Assembly (NCBI GenBank): GCA_029298735.1
Contig: JANSLP010000020.1
Span: forward strand, 62,001-126,000
From: Ophiostoma sp. CBS 140.51
Taxonomy: Eukaryota > Ascomycota > Sordariomycetes > Ophiostomatales > Ophiostomataceae
Length of the DNA: 64,000 bases
Direction of reading: 5' to 3'
Made by a program: the position numbers and the translations under genes. Below, piece by piece: positions 34,400 through 45,923 of the stretch; the stretch's first letter is position 1, and each line of letters opens with the position of its first letter. The notes beneath the pieces were generated by a model. That model was not told the DNA's origin. It ran no database searches and saw only the letters and a list, made by a program, of their open reading frames with translations.

Positions 34400-35934
34400 C
34401 TTTGCGGCCGGGCTGTGGATTCACCGCTCGAGAGTTGTCTTTGACATCGGATGGTCACAGCGCAAGCCGACAAAGTCGCGACCGAGTTGGGCGGTGGATT
34501 CGCGGCCAATTCGTTGCGATCTGTTTTCCTTTTCCCGGTCGATTGCGCTCGTTGTTTGGTCTTGGCGCTTCGGCGTCTGGTTTTCGGGGTTGGCGATCAC
34601 CGCATTTTTTGCGTGGCTCGCTCCTTCCCGCCCGTTCAATCAGAGATATGGGCGCTGCACCTTCCCCCTATTTACCCTGCACTTTAGTGGTCTAAAGCAT
34701 CACGTGCCCACCATCAGACGCATCGGCAAGCATAGAGAGTCGACACCAAAACATTGTGACGAGGAAAAAGCTGAAGGTTTCGAATGTATATGATTTTGTC
34801 GAATATTACGAGTAGAAGGAACGAGGTAAAATAGGCGGCAGAGGGCTGGAAAATCCCTGACAACGACTTCGTTGTCCAAATTGCCGGTCTGTAAACATAG
34901 CTTCATGTCGTTCGATGGGCGCCAACTGTTGCTAAGACAGTGTTTTGAGCTTTTCTCTTTTCTCAGATGGACGTCGAGTTGGGTAGGTATTGAATATTCA
35001 AGGTGGATGTTGTCTGATCTGGTGGTGGTGCTGATCATCGTGTGGAAGGGACAGCGTCGAAAGAATTTCTTAAAGTAGGGTCTAGGCCGATGCATCTGTA
35101 AATTAATCGATTAGCTTTTGATTATTCTTTTCCCTTTCTTTCTCAATATCTCTCTCAGGCTTTGAGAAATATTACAGCCTTGTGGTGGCTAGAGAGTGTG
35201 TCATCTACCGGCAAATCGCATATGAATAGCCAAGTTGATGATGTGAATCCATACTCAGGGCAGTTTTGAGCTGAACAAATGTATGTTGGGGAAAGAAAAT
35301 CAAAGAGAGTTGAGGAAACAAAATAGGAACGAGAAGCAAATATTGGCATGGCACGACTTTGAATAGTCATCGTTTGTATTAGTCACGAGCGGGCAATAAT
35401 TGGCTGGCAAAGGAATGGTGTGTCTCCTGACCAACCTGGAGGGCCTTCTGTTTTTCATACACAGTAAATAGAGCGAGTATTATACGATTTCTACATCTAA
35501 AGATTTTTGGGACCGTCAAGTGTACAAACATTGCAGCCTGGTAGCTGTAATCAACGGCTCACATTATAACGGTCCTTTTACTGGACGGGCTTCATCAATA
35601 CAAAGCAGAACAGTTCAGTAAATACAAATCAAATCATACGGGACAGACATGAAGAGCACTTGGATGTGTAACGCTGCCGTATTATTGCGCCTTTGTTGGT
35701 GGCTTGTTAGACGAGACGAGCATCTACACGTATACGGTGGACGGCATGATGCTTTGGGGTTGTGCGTTTGATTAACTTGAATTATTGGACGGCTGTGCGT
35801 CTAGCTATTGGAGGTTGACAAATACAGGGAGAATCAAAGTTGATCCGACAAGACAAATGTGACAGGAGAAGCTACCATATCTCGCATACATCTCGCATTC
35901 GCACATAGTTACCCCGGTCCAGGGGGGGACCAGC
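34400..35934. other. Intergenic, promoter side of the GH3-GNAT gene
   Basis: About 1.5 kb upstream of the GH3-GNAT start and downstream of the deacetylase remnant. No gene is seen. I looked for remnants of the GlcNAc transporter or glucosamine-6-phosphate deaminase and recognised none. Confidence 0.5.
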
Positions 35935-36152
35935 CCCTCCCTGTCATAGACCTTGGTACCAAACTTCCAGACCTGATCAACCTGTAACTCCCTAGTGGCT
36001 ACCTGGTCGCTTGTCCATGACAGCACTACCAGGTCGATATCGGCCCCTGGAGAAAGGATAACCTTCGTACCGTGTATGCCGAGCAGCTGAGCAGGGTGCG
36101 TGGTCACTGTCTTCAGCGCTTCCGCAACACTGATACCTCTCCACCGGATTAT
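35935..36152 (-). pseudogene. dac1: Remnant of N-acetylglucosamine-6-phosphate deacetylase (3' end only)
   Basis: About 73 codons on the minus strand read IIRWRGISVAEALKTV, TTHPAQLLGIHGTKV, ILSPGADIDLVVLSW and LQVDQVWKFGTKVYDREG. This is the C-terminal end of GlcNAc-6-phosphate deacetylase, the enzyme that makes glucosamine-6-phosphate and acetate. The first two thirds of the gene, with the metal-binding and catalytic residues, are missing. Only about 350 bp separate the fragment from the kinase pseudogene start, and those bases encode nothing recognisable from the family. The surviving stretch is undisrupted. The frame runs on past the expected end for about 40 codons of non-family sequence. 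It is a 5'-truncated, non-functional relic. Assignment rests on remembered family conservation. Confidence 0.75.
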
Positions 36153-36504
36153 GACCTCCGATCAGTTTGATTTCATGTAAGCCACCAGAGACGAGGGTAG
36201 GAGGATCTCGATCGAGGATGGTTTTGTGAAAATAGGAATAGATAATGTTATGTCATATGTGCATACGGGTGCTTGTATGTGCACGCTCCTTAAGTAGAAT
36301 TCCAATATCTCGTTGTAAGCGGCACCGACAAAGGCCGAGAGGCCTGGTCGTTCATGCCGACGCGCATATTTACCGTACCCCGAGCCAAGACAAAATGTGG
36401 ACAGATACTCGAACATAATGGCTTAATTGTGTTATTTCCTCCCTGGTTAAACCAAACCGTCAGAAGACGACACAAGACGAGATAGACGACAAATCACTGA
36501 CAAC
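36153..36504. other. Spacer between the two GlcNAc-pathway relics
   Basis: This would have held a shared promoter and the 5' part of the deacetylase gene. A minus-strand frame at 36162-36416 has no family similarity that I recognise. The sequence looks rearranged or heavily mutated. Confidence 0.45.
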
Positions 36505-38126
36505 ATGACCACCGCCGCCACGTTCTTCTGCGAGGCTACTGCTGCATTCACGGCCGATCTTGACCTCGGTACTCTCGGCGGTTATGCCCGTGACCTGGCC
36601 GCATCTCTACACGACAAGCTATCTGACATAGAGTCGCTGTCGATGCTTCCGTCGTTTATTGACCAAACACCGACAGGCCAGTAGACTGGACGTGCCATTG
36701 CCGTCGACATTGGCGGATCGACCATGAGGGTAGCTGTCGTACGTTTGGCGCCGGGCCGCCTCGATGTCGAGCATTACCGATAATGGGCTATCCCATAAAA
36801 TGTAAAGAATTGAGACGGCGAGCCGTTCTTTGACTGGATTGCTGGCAATATAGCGAATTTGTTGGCAGTCTTACAGAAACACCTGTTGACGTGGATGGGA
36901 GTACCCCGTTGGGCCTGGTTTGGTCGTTCCTTTAAAGTGAGGCAGCCCCTTCAATATGAAATTTGAGAAACACTTGCTGACAACCAGCCAAACACACCTT
37001 CATGATGGCGAGCTTAAGGAAATGGGCAAGGGTTTCCGGGTGGGCACCGAGCTCAAGGGTCACAGCTTGAACGATTGCCTGACAGAGGCTTTCCAACGCG
37101 CCGGCCTGTCGTTGCGGCCCGAAGCCATCCTCAATATCTTGACCCAGATACTACGCAGCTCTCTATTGTTGCCGGCACGGGCTTAAACGGAGCTGTCCAG
37201 CGTCCCATATCAGCGCTTGCTCCGGGCAAGTTCGGACAGCGATCCTCCGCCTGGGCTGCCAATGCAAAACAGGTACTCGTCGACATAGAACCCTGTGTGA
37301 CAGGCCAAGGCACTTCCCCGCTCACACGATGGGATTAGGCCATACTAGATACCATGCCGCCCGATATTTTTGATCTCATCGGGCTAGAACTGCTCGTCAG
37401 TGGGCTATTTCTCGGCGAAGTTTTTCGAAGAGCGGCTGTCGATGCCATCAATGAGGCTGGATTTTTGGCCGGTCATGTACCAAAAGGTCTCGCCGAGCCA
37501 CACAACCTGTCGCTAGACACGGCCACAGTTCTCTTGGAAGAGGATATCAACAGCACTGAGCGACTATCGACGGCTCTTGGTCTGCCCGCACCTATCAACG
37601 ACGAAGGCGTCCACCTCCTGAGAGGTCTAGCCCAGGCCCTCATGACACGCACTGCCGCCTTCCTGCAGCCGCCGCCTGTGCAGTCAAAATTCTCCACGAA
37701 ACAGAGTTTGAAAAGGACAGAGCCCTCGAACAGTCCACACAGACATCATGTACTGTGTCCTGCATTGGTGCCGTCATTGAAAAATGTCCTGGGCTCATGG
37801 CGGAGGCTCAGACATTCATTGACGGCCTGCACAAGCGAGGTGCTACCCCATCAAGACCAACACTAGTCATTGCCCCCGAATCAAGTCTAACAGGCGTTGC
37901 TTTCGCCGCTATTATGGCACGTTAACAGGTCAAAGGGGCAAATGATCTCGAAACAGCGTCCAGAAAGAATGAAGAAGCGGCAAGCTCCTTTAAGGACAGT
38001 GAAGGGCATGCTGTCAGTAGTGGTGTGGAAACGCCATCAGAGCATGGCAATGAGCAGCATACCCTAATAAATAGCACATCGTGGTGGACATTCATCTATC
38101 GATATCTCATAACGTGTTTTAGATAG
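36505..38126 (+). pseudogene. hxk3: Hexokinase-family kinase pseudogene (GlcNAc kinase, hxk3-like)
   Basis: The reading can be followed nearly end to end, but only by changing frame. It begins MTTAATFFCEATAAF. The phosphate-binding block TGRAIAVDIGGSTMRVAVV follows an in-frame TAG at 36682. Further stops are TAA at 36781 and 36796 and TGA at 36811. A frame change near 36900 breaks the PLGLVWSF segment. Later blocks in other frames are KGFRVGTELKGHSLNDCL, DPDTTQLSIVAGTGLNGAVQ, LIGLELLVSGLFLGEVFRRA and SCIGAVIEKCPGLMAE, then a C-terminal WWTFIYRYLI that could be a membrane anchor. At least five stops and two to three frame changes rule out a product. The divergent hexokinases of this kind include the fungal GlcNAc kinases and Aspergillus HxkC/XprF. 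The neighbourhood favours GlcNAc kinase. Confidence 0.85.
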
Positions 38127-38207
38127 GACTAGGAAAGAGTAATATATTTGGGGGTATTGTAGATAGCTTCATAGATCATATATAAACTCGTGATATCCTA
38201 GAGCTGC

Positions 38208-40127
38208 TTATGACTCCACCTCTTGGAAAAAGTGCTGTTTGGTCGTCTTGGTGGCAATCTCGGGCGGATAGATGAGCGACACTGCCTTTTTGCCTTGCAT
38301 GTGAATCCAAGGATGTGCCCAGTAGACAGGCTCAGCGGGCGGCTGCCACCCGGCCATACCCATGGGGATATAGGTGTACCGGTTCTTGCCCGTGGCCGTC
38401 GATGTCGAGGTGCTTCCCAAATCGGAGCTGTTGACTGTGGTCGTGGTCCGGGCGGAGTCGCTCGGGGCGTTGGGGGATGGGCCGGTGGCGGGTGGTGGTG
38501 CGGCAGTGTCTGGACGACGTTGATTTGATTTATTTGCAGCCGGAGGAAGTCTGGCATCGGGCACAGCAGAAGCGGAAGCAGAGACGGCTACTGGGGTCGA
38601 AACAAATACTGGTGCCATCGTCGTGCTGGACGTGGTAACGCCAGGAAATATTGACGAAGAATACCCGCCAGTGGTGGTAGAGCTTGATCCCATATTCGAC
38701 TGGAAGGATGGCGGACGAGGTGGAGGTGGTGATGGTGGTGGTGGTGGTGGTGGCGCTTGTTGTTGTGGTAAAAACGAAGACGCTTGCAGTTGATCATGCG
38801 ACAGCAGATTCGGTGCAAACGCAAACGACTGTGATTCATCGTATGCACTGGCTGCTGCTAAGATAGAGGCATCAGCAGCCGCCGGTGCCCAGACGGACGG
38901 CATACTAAATACTTGGCTGTCTCCCATGCCTTGCATGCCCTGGTTGTAACCGTCCAGACCTTGCAAGGCCGTTGCGTTCAAGTCGATCCAGTCCCACATC
39001 GTCGGCGAATAGATGAATCCACCGCTCCCAGCAATGTCGCTGCTATTGTTGGCATTGTTGTTAACTGGATGTGGCTGTGGTAATGGCGCCTCTTGAAACA
39101 TCACTGGCTGCGGTTGGGCAAGAGGATCGATATGGTTGCTGCGATGCCTGTGTCTTGATTGCGGTGGCTGCTGTTGCTGTTGTGGGTGTATGTGCGGCTG
39201 GAGTAGTTGCTGCTGCTGCTGCTGCTGCCGTTGCCGAAGAAGGTTGGTACTCCGGCCATCGATCATGGCCATCAACAGCTGATCGTCTCGGGCCTCAAAG
39301 TTCTTGGGACTTCGCCCGCGTACTGTCAAAAGGACAGACGACGCCGTTGCCAGACACACTGTGGCACCATCACGCCTCCTCGTGGCATAAAGAGAAATGT
39401 CCACACGGAACCGCTGGCGAATCTCACGCCGTTTGCGGCCGTTGTTGGCCGTAGCCGAGCGGAACTGCAGACGGTCCCATGAGATTGGGGCTTCCAGGGG
39501 ATATGGTCCGAGTGCGGCCGGCGACGAGTCTTTGCGTTGATTTTGCCGGCACTGTGCCACCGTCCATTCGAGCTCGGGTGGACCGCCGGCGGCCGCGGAC
39601 TCGGCAGCATCACGACTGTTGGCGGCGAGGATGACGACTTGTGTCCAGTCACGAGTTTCGATGGCGGACAATTGGGCCGTTACTGTGTCCTCAATCTCGT
39701 CTGTCTGGCCACTGTTGTCGCTGTCACTGCCACTTCTGCCCGTTTCGTCGCTCGAGTCGTTTTCTTTTGTTGATATAGACCGTGGCCATGCGCTAAAAAA
39801 GACGTCGCCGACAGTCTGAAAACGGTTGCGTCGGTAGCATGTCAAGACGTTTTCGGTCTGACCGGGCGTGTTGTTGTTGTTGTTGTTGTTGTTGATGATG
39901 TTTCCATCTTGGTCGAGCTGTCCTTGATCTAATGGTTCTCGTGAAAGGACAAATATGCCCTGCAGAAAGGCCTCGACAGAAATGGTGACTGTCTGTCCGT
40001 TTTCGTCGTATGCAGTTCGGACGCTTGTTGTCGACCGGAAGGCGAGCTGGTCATTGCTCACAGCACTCATGGAACCAACACCAGCACCGCTGCCGCTACC
40101 GGACCCGTCATCCAGAGGTTGCATCAT
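38208..40127 (-). CDS. ron1: Ndt80-type transcription factor, RON1-like regulator of GlcNAc use
   Basis: RON1 proteins are Ndt80/PhoG-type regulators needed for GlcNAc catabolism in Trichoderma and Candida. The gene is a single exon of 639 residues. I start at the ATG at 40127, because the longer frame opens with a GTG. The DNA-binding domain spans about residues 20-285. It includes VLTCYRRNRFQTVGDVFFS, the basic block RSATANNGRKRREIRQRFRV and the terminal RGRSPKNFEARDD, the signature of the Ndt80 fold. An Asp/Ser-rich insert (about residues 110-145) and an Asn run interrupt it. The C-terminal half is Gln-, Pro- and Ser-rich, as in activation regions. No disruption is seen. Its stop codon is only about 80 bp from the end of the kinase pseudogene, tail to tail. 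VIB-1/XprG-type Ndt80 proteins are the alternative, but the locus favours RON1. Confidence 0.85.
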   Translation of the reverse strand: MMQPLDDGSGSGSGAGVGSMSAVSNDQLAFRSTTSVRTAYDENGQTVTISVEAFLQGIFVLSREPLDQGQLDQDGNIINNNNNNNNTPGQTENVLTCYRRNRFQTVGDVFFSAWPRSISTKENDSSDETGRSGSDSDNSGQTDEIEDTVTAQLSAIETRDWTQVVILAANSRDAAESAAAGGPPELEWTVAQCRQNQRKDSSPAALGPYPLEAPISWDRLQFRSATANNGRKRREIRQRFRVDISLYATRRRDGATVCLATASSVLLTVRGRSPKNFEARDDQLLMAMIDGRSTNLLRQRQQQQQQQLLQPHIHPQQQQQPPQSRHRHRSNHIDPLAQPQPVMFQEAPLPQPHPVNNNANNSSDIAGSGGFIYSPTMWDWIDLNATALQGLDGYNQGMQGMGDSQVFSMPSVWAPAAADASILAAASAYDESQSFAFAPNLLSHDQLQASSFLPQQQAPPPPPPPSPPPPRPPSFQSNMGSSSTTTGGYSSSIFPGVTTSSTTMAPVFVSTPVAVSASASAVPDARLPPAANKSNQRRPDTAAPPPATGPSPNAPSDSARTTTTVNSSDLGSTSTSTATGKNRYTYIPMGMAGWQPPAEPVYWAHPWIHMQGKKAVSLIYPPEIATKTTKQHFFQEVES

Positions 40128-43100
40128 GGTCACAATGTGTCGACCGTGATCGGTGTTGCAGCGCCAAGCGCCGTCATGCCGTTCCTCTCTCTTTTTGTTT
40201 GTGTGAGACGTCTTGGCAGGTACACAATGCTACTAATTGGTGTCGTTGTCGGTCGTTTGTTGATAAAAGTCTGTGTGATGTTTCCCACGGGCCATGACAC
40301 AACAGAAATACAAGAAGAAGACCTTTTGACACTCAAATTGTCACGAAATTCCTCTCCTTCCAAACTCTCATCAACAACATCGCTTTTCTGGGGGAAGGAG
40401 TGCCTTGAAGGCGGCTCTTTCCGAAAAAGGGCAAGATCACAGAGTCCTCCCAAACCCCGGAGCGCCGGTCACGTGAAGTTACTATGACACCTCAGCTTTG
40501 AACCTCTCCTTCCTTTCCACTGGACGGAATGTCGCGATAAGAAAAGCAAATACCGTTAGCCAGAGGGCGACGACGACCGCATAGACGGCACATTGTTGCT
40601 AGCACGATCCTTTTGGCGACATTCATGGCCAGCGATGTTCATGATGCTTGTGTAAGAAACAGCATCGCGTCAAGCAATACCTCAACACCTTACCCTGGTT
40701 TTGGTGCAATCCTCTTCACCTCTTCGATTCCCTGCGTCCACGTCGGCGACTACTGCGACTACTGCACTTCTCTTGCAACTGAAACCTGCAGCCCACACAA
40801 GGCCGCGTCCTCGTTTTCTTTTCCTATTTTTCTCCCGGGCGTCTTTTCTTCTCTGCGCTCGTTTGTTCGTCGACGGGGACTTTGTTTAGCCTCGATCTCC
40901 GTTTGTCTTGTCTCGTCTCAGTTTCTTTCGTTCAGTGTTTCCATCTCAGATCTATCTATCCCACGCCATGAATTGGGGGTTTGGCCTCACTTTCTGGCAC
41001 TCGCTCTGTCTCGCGTCTGCAGTGCTCCGATTTCCAGCTTTTCTGCTCCCAAGACGCGGCGGCATGTGCAGTAGCCAAAGAGCTTTTCAAGAGTTTTTAA
41101 GAGTTTCGTGCTCCCTGGCGTGACGTGGGTGTGCGGGCGTGGCTTGCGTAATTCCGCCTTACGAGGACCAAGAATGCTTTCTTTTCTACACATTTTCGCC
41201 ATGTACACGTTTTAAACGCCTGCACCGGAATGTACTGCGTAGCGAGATCCGCGTTTTGGGTACGGGCCCTCTAACAGGACCAAGATATCGTAAGTTGACT
41301 TTAGTTGCACAGTACACAGTAAGAAATGCCTGCAACGGCCATGGTCGAACGTCTTTACTCCCTCCTCTCGCATCTTTGGATAGTGAATGCGTCCTTGTCT
41401 TTGCGGAAACTACGAGGAACGTTGTATACGGGACGGCAAGCCGCTCGCGGGACGAGAAAAAAATAACACTTGAACCTGCATCCGATACCCGGCGGGCGTT
41501 GCGAGACGAGAAACGAGAGGCGAGGAAATAGAGGAAAGCTGCAGGTTCCAATGTTCGTTCGGGTTGGTATTCGCATTGCATCGCTTGATTTTAGCCCGGC
41601 TTGTTGTGTCGAGGCGCTTCTGTTGCACGAACATATATTGAATCTCGTACTGTCGGAAGAGAAGAGCGAGAAGAAGACAATGGAAGATAAAGAAAATAGA
41701 ACAACAAGGCTTTGTGGAAGGTGTTTTCGTATCAACGGCGCCTTGCATCCCGTCGATATATGTAAATGACGTCGAGAAGACGAACAATCAAGGCGGCGAC
41801 AACAAAGACGACGAAAACAAGAACAGCCATGGCCAAGATGCCTCGACTTCAATGTCAATGTCAATGTCAATGTCAATTGCTCATTCATGGATGGACCCTG
41901 TATGGCCCTGTCTTTTCACTCTGCTCTTTGCATACAAGTTCGCATGTTGATGCAAAGATGGCATCTCTTTAGCCTGTGGGCTGTTGGCAACTCTCCTCTT
42001 CCTTGCGCCTCGCAACCAAGATCTCTGCAAGAACCCTTGCAGAGCGGTTGTTAATAGAAACACCATATTCATATACAAAAGTTGGTCGCCCGTTGCTCGT
42101 CTCCGTCGATCGCGAGATTGCCATTTATAAATTTATAGCTATATCGACGTTCTGCTATCCGTCTGTCATTTTCCCACATCCGCTTCCGCTTCCGCGGCCT
42201 CGTCTATATATTTCTGGGGCCCGTCTATTTTGTGTTCTTGCTACTTCAGCCATGCGTTCGCGAGAAGGTACTCCCGCGCCCGGGTCCGAATATTTGCATG
42301 GTCTGCATGCGTGGAAGCGTATTGTCAAGCTATTGTTAATCAATATGCTACGAGTCGTACGTGTTCAACAAAAGAAAAGACGTGTAGCTCAGAGGTTCGA
42401 GAAAGAAAAAGAATCTACAGGGCAAGACGTCAAGACATGCAGACTTGCAGACTTGCATCGCACATTTTCGTGTTCTTTCCGACGTTCAAACGCGTTACGA
42501 GAATGCAAATACTAGAACAAAGAAAAGCATGTGGTGATGTTTTCACATTCTGCGAACACGACATTGCTAAACGCGGAGGCTCAAAACATCAAAGCAGTTC
42601 CAACTCCAATCCCACGTTCGGGCTTTCACAAGTTTATTTTTATCCGCGCCTTTGCCAACTTGGCATAGGGAAAATCAGGTCGATCACCACCAAGGAAGAA
42701 AGCGTGTCCTGCCTTGTTGCTCCTTGCTCGCGAGGATGGCTTCCTGGGATCTGAGATGATACTCAGTACACACAGAGTTGATCGCCGCAGCACGTTATTG
42801 TTTTGCTGCCAGTCGGTCTGGCCTGTCTTGTCCCAAGCTATCTTTTTGTGCCGCCCATCTTTTGTTTCTCCCTGGTCAATCTCGGTAACCCGAGACGGAA
42901 AACAGGAAGAACTCAACTGGCGTTCATCTAGACAACACCTTGCACCTTTGTAGATTAAGCATTTGGATAGAGATGCTTCGATATTCAAACCAAGCAGGAC
43001 AAGCGATGGAGTTGAACGAAAAGAAGACTCGTCAAGCTTGTCCCTCCATGCACACCGAATTATTATTGTCAATTTGTCAATTTTGTCGCGTGGAAAGGCC

Positions 43101-45923
43101 CCTGTGCGTGCCACCACCGACGCGGACACACTTGGCGAGTGAGACACGCAGATGGCTGACGGCCAGTGAAGCAAGCAACAGGCAAAGAAAAAGAAAAGTT
43201 GACACACAAAAAGAACACGAAGAAGCGAGCGAAGGGTCCAGAAGCTGAAAGGAAGAACAATGCAAACAACGCCAGCCAAGACGTCCGCCGTCAGCCGCAA
43301 GATTGTCGTCAGATTCCATTCATTCAACAGTCATCACTCTCACTTTTCTCACGATCTTGCCAGCAGACACCACGACATCCATAATTCCCAATCGGGCAAT
43401 GCACAAATGGACGACGCTGGTTCCGCGCCTTGGCCGAAGCTATTGAAATCTCGACAACGAAATTGTACCTAATGCTTTCCATCGCTGGCAATCTGCGTGG
43501 CGGATGAAGGAGGGCACTTCATTTGGCAGTAGGACCTCTCAGAGTCTTTGAAGGACCTTCCTGGGCTCCCGGACACATTGGAGAATGGAGAGGGAAGAAA
43601 ACGAGAAGGGGCGCGGTCTTGGCCAGCGGGCCTGAGTTGCGTTCCTACCCACAGAAAACAGAAAGCCACTCAGGCAAAAGCACAAAAAGACACAAAAAGC
43701 AGGGGTAAGACCAGGGTCGCAGAGAGGATGTGGCCTTGTGGACCCACACTCTGCTGTTCTTGCCTCTTTGTCGCGCGAAGCCAACGGTTGGACAGAAAGG
43801 GTGTACTTGAGAGACCCACCGAATTACACACAGCCGCGATGTACCCAAGTCTGTGCCCCGTGCCCCAAACGCCCCTCTCCCTCCGAATATTGTGTGCTGG
43901 GGGGCGTTTCGCTAAAATGCCGAGACCTGGCACCCAATTTGACTGGCATCCTGCTCTCTTCTGCCCTCTTCTGCTCTTTTCTGCCCGCAAAAACTGTTGT
44001 CCAGCGTGTCTGTGTCTCTTTCGACTCTCTCCATAGCGGCCTGGCTAGACCCTCTTGGCCTTTTATCTCGTTCGCCCGCCGTTTCCTCCCCTTGCCTTAC
44101 CCCTGGCCTAGGCCTAGTCCAGTTTCTGACCAGGCCACGAAAGAAACCGCTCGCCTCCCCCTGGTGCGCGGTTTTCCCCTTCGTTTTTGAGGGTTTGCTG
44201 TGCTGGCTGTCCCTTTGTGCCCTGTCAGTTGGATCGCTCTTGCCTTTTGATCCCTTTGACTCGTCAGCTGTTTCGCCGGTCGCTCTCACTAAAAGCGGCG
44301 TGGGTGGGTGGAATCCGCATTTGGGCTCCATTTTTGGCAGTTGTGCCTTTTGTCTCTTTATCGTGCCTTTGTAAACGAACAGACATCGCGACTTTTCCAA
44401 CTGCCAGTTTGCCACTTTTGCTGCAATCCTGCCATCACGTTCATTACTGGCTCAAATATTTGTATCCCACAGTGTCTTCGATCCTTGGGAGGCGCTGCTC
44501 TGGACTGCAACGCAAACCCCTGCGCGCTCACAGCGCCCAGCGCCGTTCCTGGCCTGGCCTGTTGTGACCCCTGTCTGGTCCGCCGAAATATGCTCATCTG
44601 CAGAGATACACTCTTCTCGTTCTCTCTCTCACCACTCTCGCTCTGGAGAGTTTCTGGGTATCTTCCTTACGAGCACAATACGAACAGAACAGTCTTCTGT
44701 TTTCAAGGCCAGACGCACATGGAATCGCTGAGTCTCTGTCGTTCAGTGCTCCTTCCTGCCCCGTCCATGCTTTTTTCCACTCTCTCGCCTGTCGCTTCTG
44801 TTTCTGCCGTTCTTTCCTCCTTTTGCTCCCCTTCCGTGCAGCCCTTTCCCTTGTTCCCTCGAGCTTTCCCGCCCACGCCCCTCTTTCACGCCTCCACCAT
44901 CCACTCTTTTCTTCCCACACACCCCCATCCCGAGCGCTCTACCAGTCCCTCCTTCGCTCTGTGTCTCCCTCTCTCGTCACCCTTTCTGCCTCTTTTTGCC
45001 TTCGTCTGTTTGTCCTTTCCCTGTCTCGCCATCGTCCTCTGCGTCTGGTCCACACCCTCCTTCCCCATCGAAATTCTTCAGAGGGTCCTCTTTCCCTCTT
45101 TTCGCTCTCGCCAATCCTCTTTCCTTCCCTCCACGACGGCCTGCCCAAAACAACCGTCTCCTCTTTTTTCCCTTTCCTTTCTCCTCCTCCTCTTTTTTCC
45201 TCAGGAAACAAAACAAAGGCGCACATCATCACCGGCTCCTTTTGTTCTTCGCCCTCTCTTCCTTCTTGTTAGAAATCCAAACCCAATTACGTCTTTGATG
45301 ACCGTGATGGGCTTTTGACAACAACACCTACTTTTTCCGTCCAACAAACATATTCGACTTCGTTCGACCTTTCTCTTCTTTCAACAACCCCCTTTTCAAA
45401 ACCGATTTCGTCTTTCGTTATACTTTTGAGCTAGCCTCGCCTTCCACTCCTTCGTTTCTTCGTCTTTCCGCTGTCTTCGCGAACTTCACTCGCTCGATCT
45501 CCTTTTCTTTTTATGCGTCTCGAAGCCTCGTCTTCTTGCTTCTTACGTCTTGTCTTTCGAACCGCTTCTTTTCCCATTAACGCGCCTTTCTTTTGATAAA
45601 TCAGCGCGACGCTTCTCTTTTTCACGACTATATACGAATACCGCGCCTCTTTTTTTTTGTACCCCTCTCGAATACGAGCTTTGCTTGTTCTCTCTGCCGC
45701 GAACCAAGTCAACTGTTGAGCATCAGCAATACGAATTTTGAAGAGAGAGCAGGCCCCTCGCTTCTCACATCCTCGCCTGCCATCCCGAACCCGATCCGTC
45801 TCGACGCTCTTCCCGCCGATCTGTGATACCGTTCAGTTATCGCGACTATTTGAGCCTCTCTTTCAAGCCACTTCAATTCTCTTTCTTCATCACAGCATCA
45901 CACATCTTCTTCCATCAGTCACT
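40128..45923. other. 5.8-kb stretch without a recognisable gene; long CT-rich leader on the right
   Basis: It lies between the divergent ron1-type and opy2-type genes. No family is recognisable in any frame. From about 44600 to 45900 the plus strand is strongly pyrimidine-rich. That suppresses stop codons and creates a 336-codon frame at 44308-45318 which I do not accept as a gene. The right part is probably promoter and 5' leader of the Opy2 gene. Confidence 0.5.
41849..41877. repeat. Short tandem repeat, about five TCAATG units
   Basis: A 6-bp unit (TCAATG) is repeated nearly five times without interruption in intergenic DNA. It is a simple-sequence repeat. Confidence 0.75.

Noticed and set aside
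36162..36416. Minus-strand frame with RPGLSAFVGAAYNEIL, possible further deacetylase sequence
   Set aside because: I could not align it with the deacetylase N-terminus or any other family, so it is left as spacer.
42381..42410. GTAGCTCAGAGGTTCGAG, resembling tRNA D-arm and T-arm pieces
   Set aside because: The two boxes nearly abut, leaving no room for an anticodon arm, and no stems form.
44308..45318. 336-codon open frame on the plus strand
   Set aside because: It is open because the strand is pyrimidine-rich and so lacks stop codons. The product is low-complexity Ser/Pro/Leu/Phe with no family character, and it lies in the probable opy2 leader.
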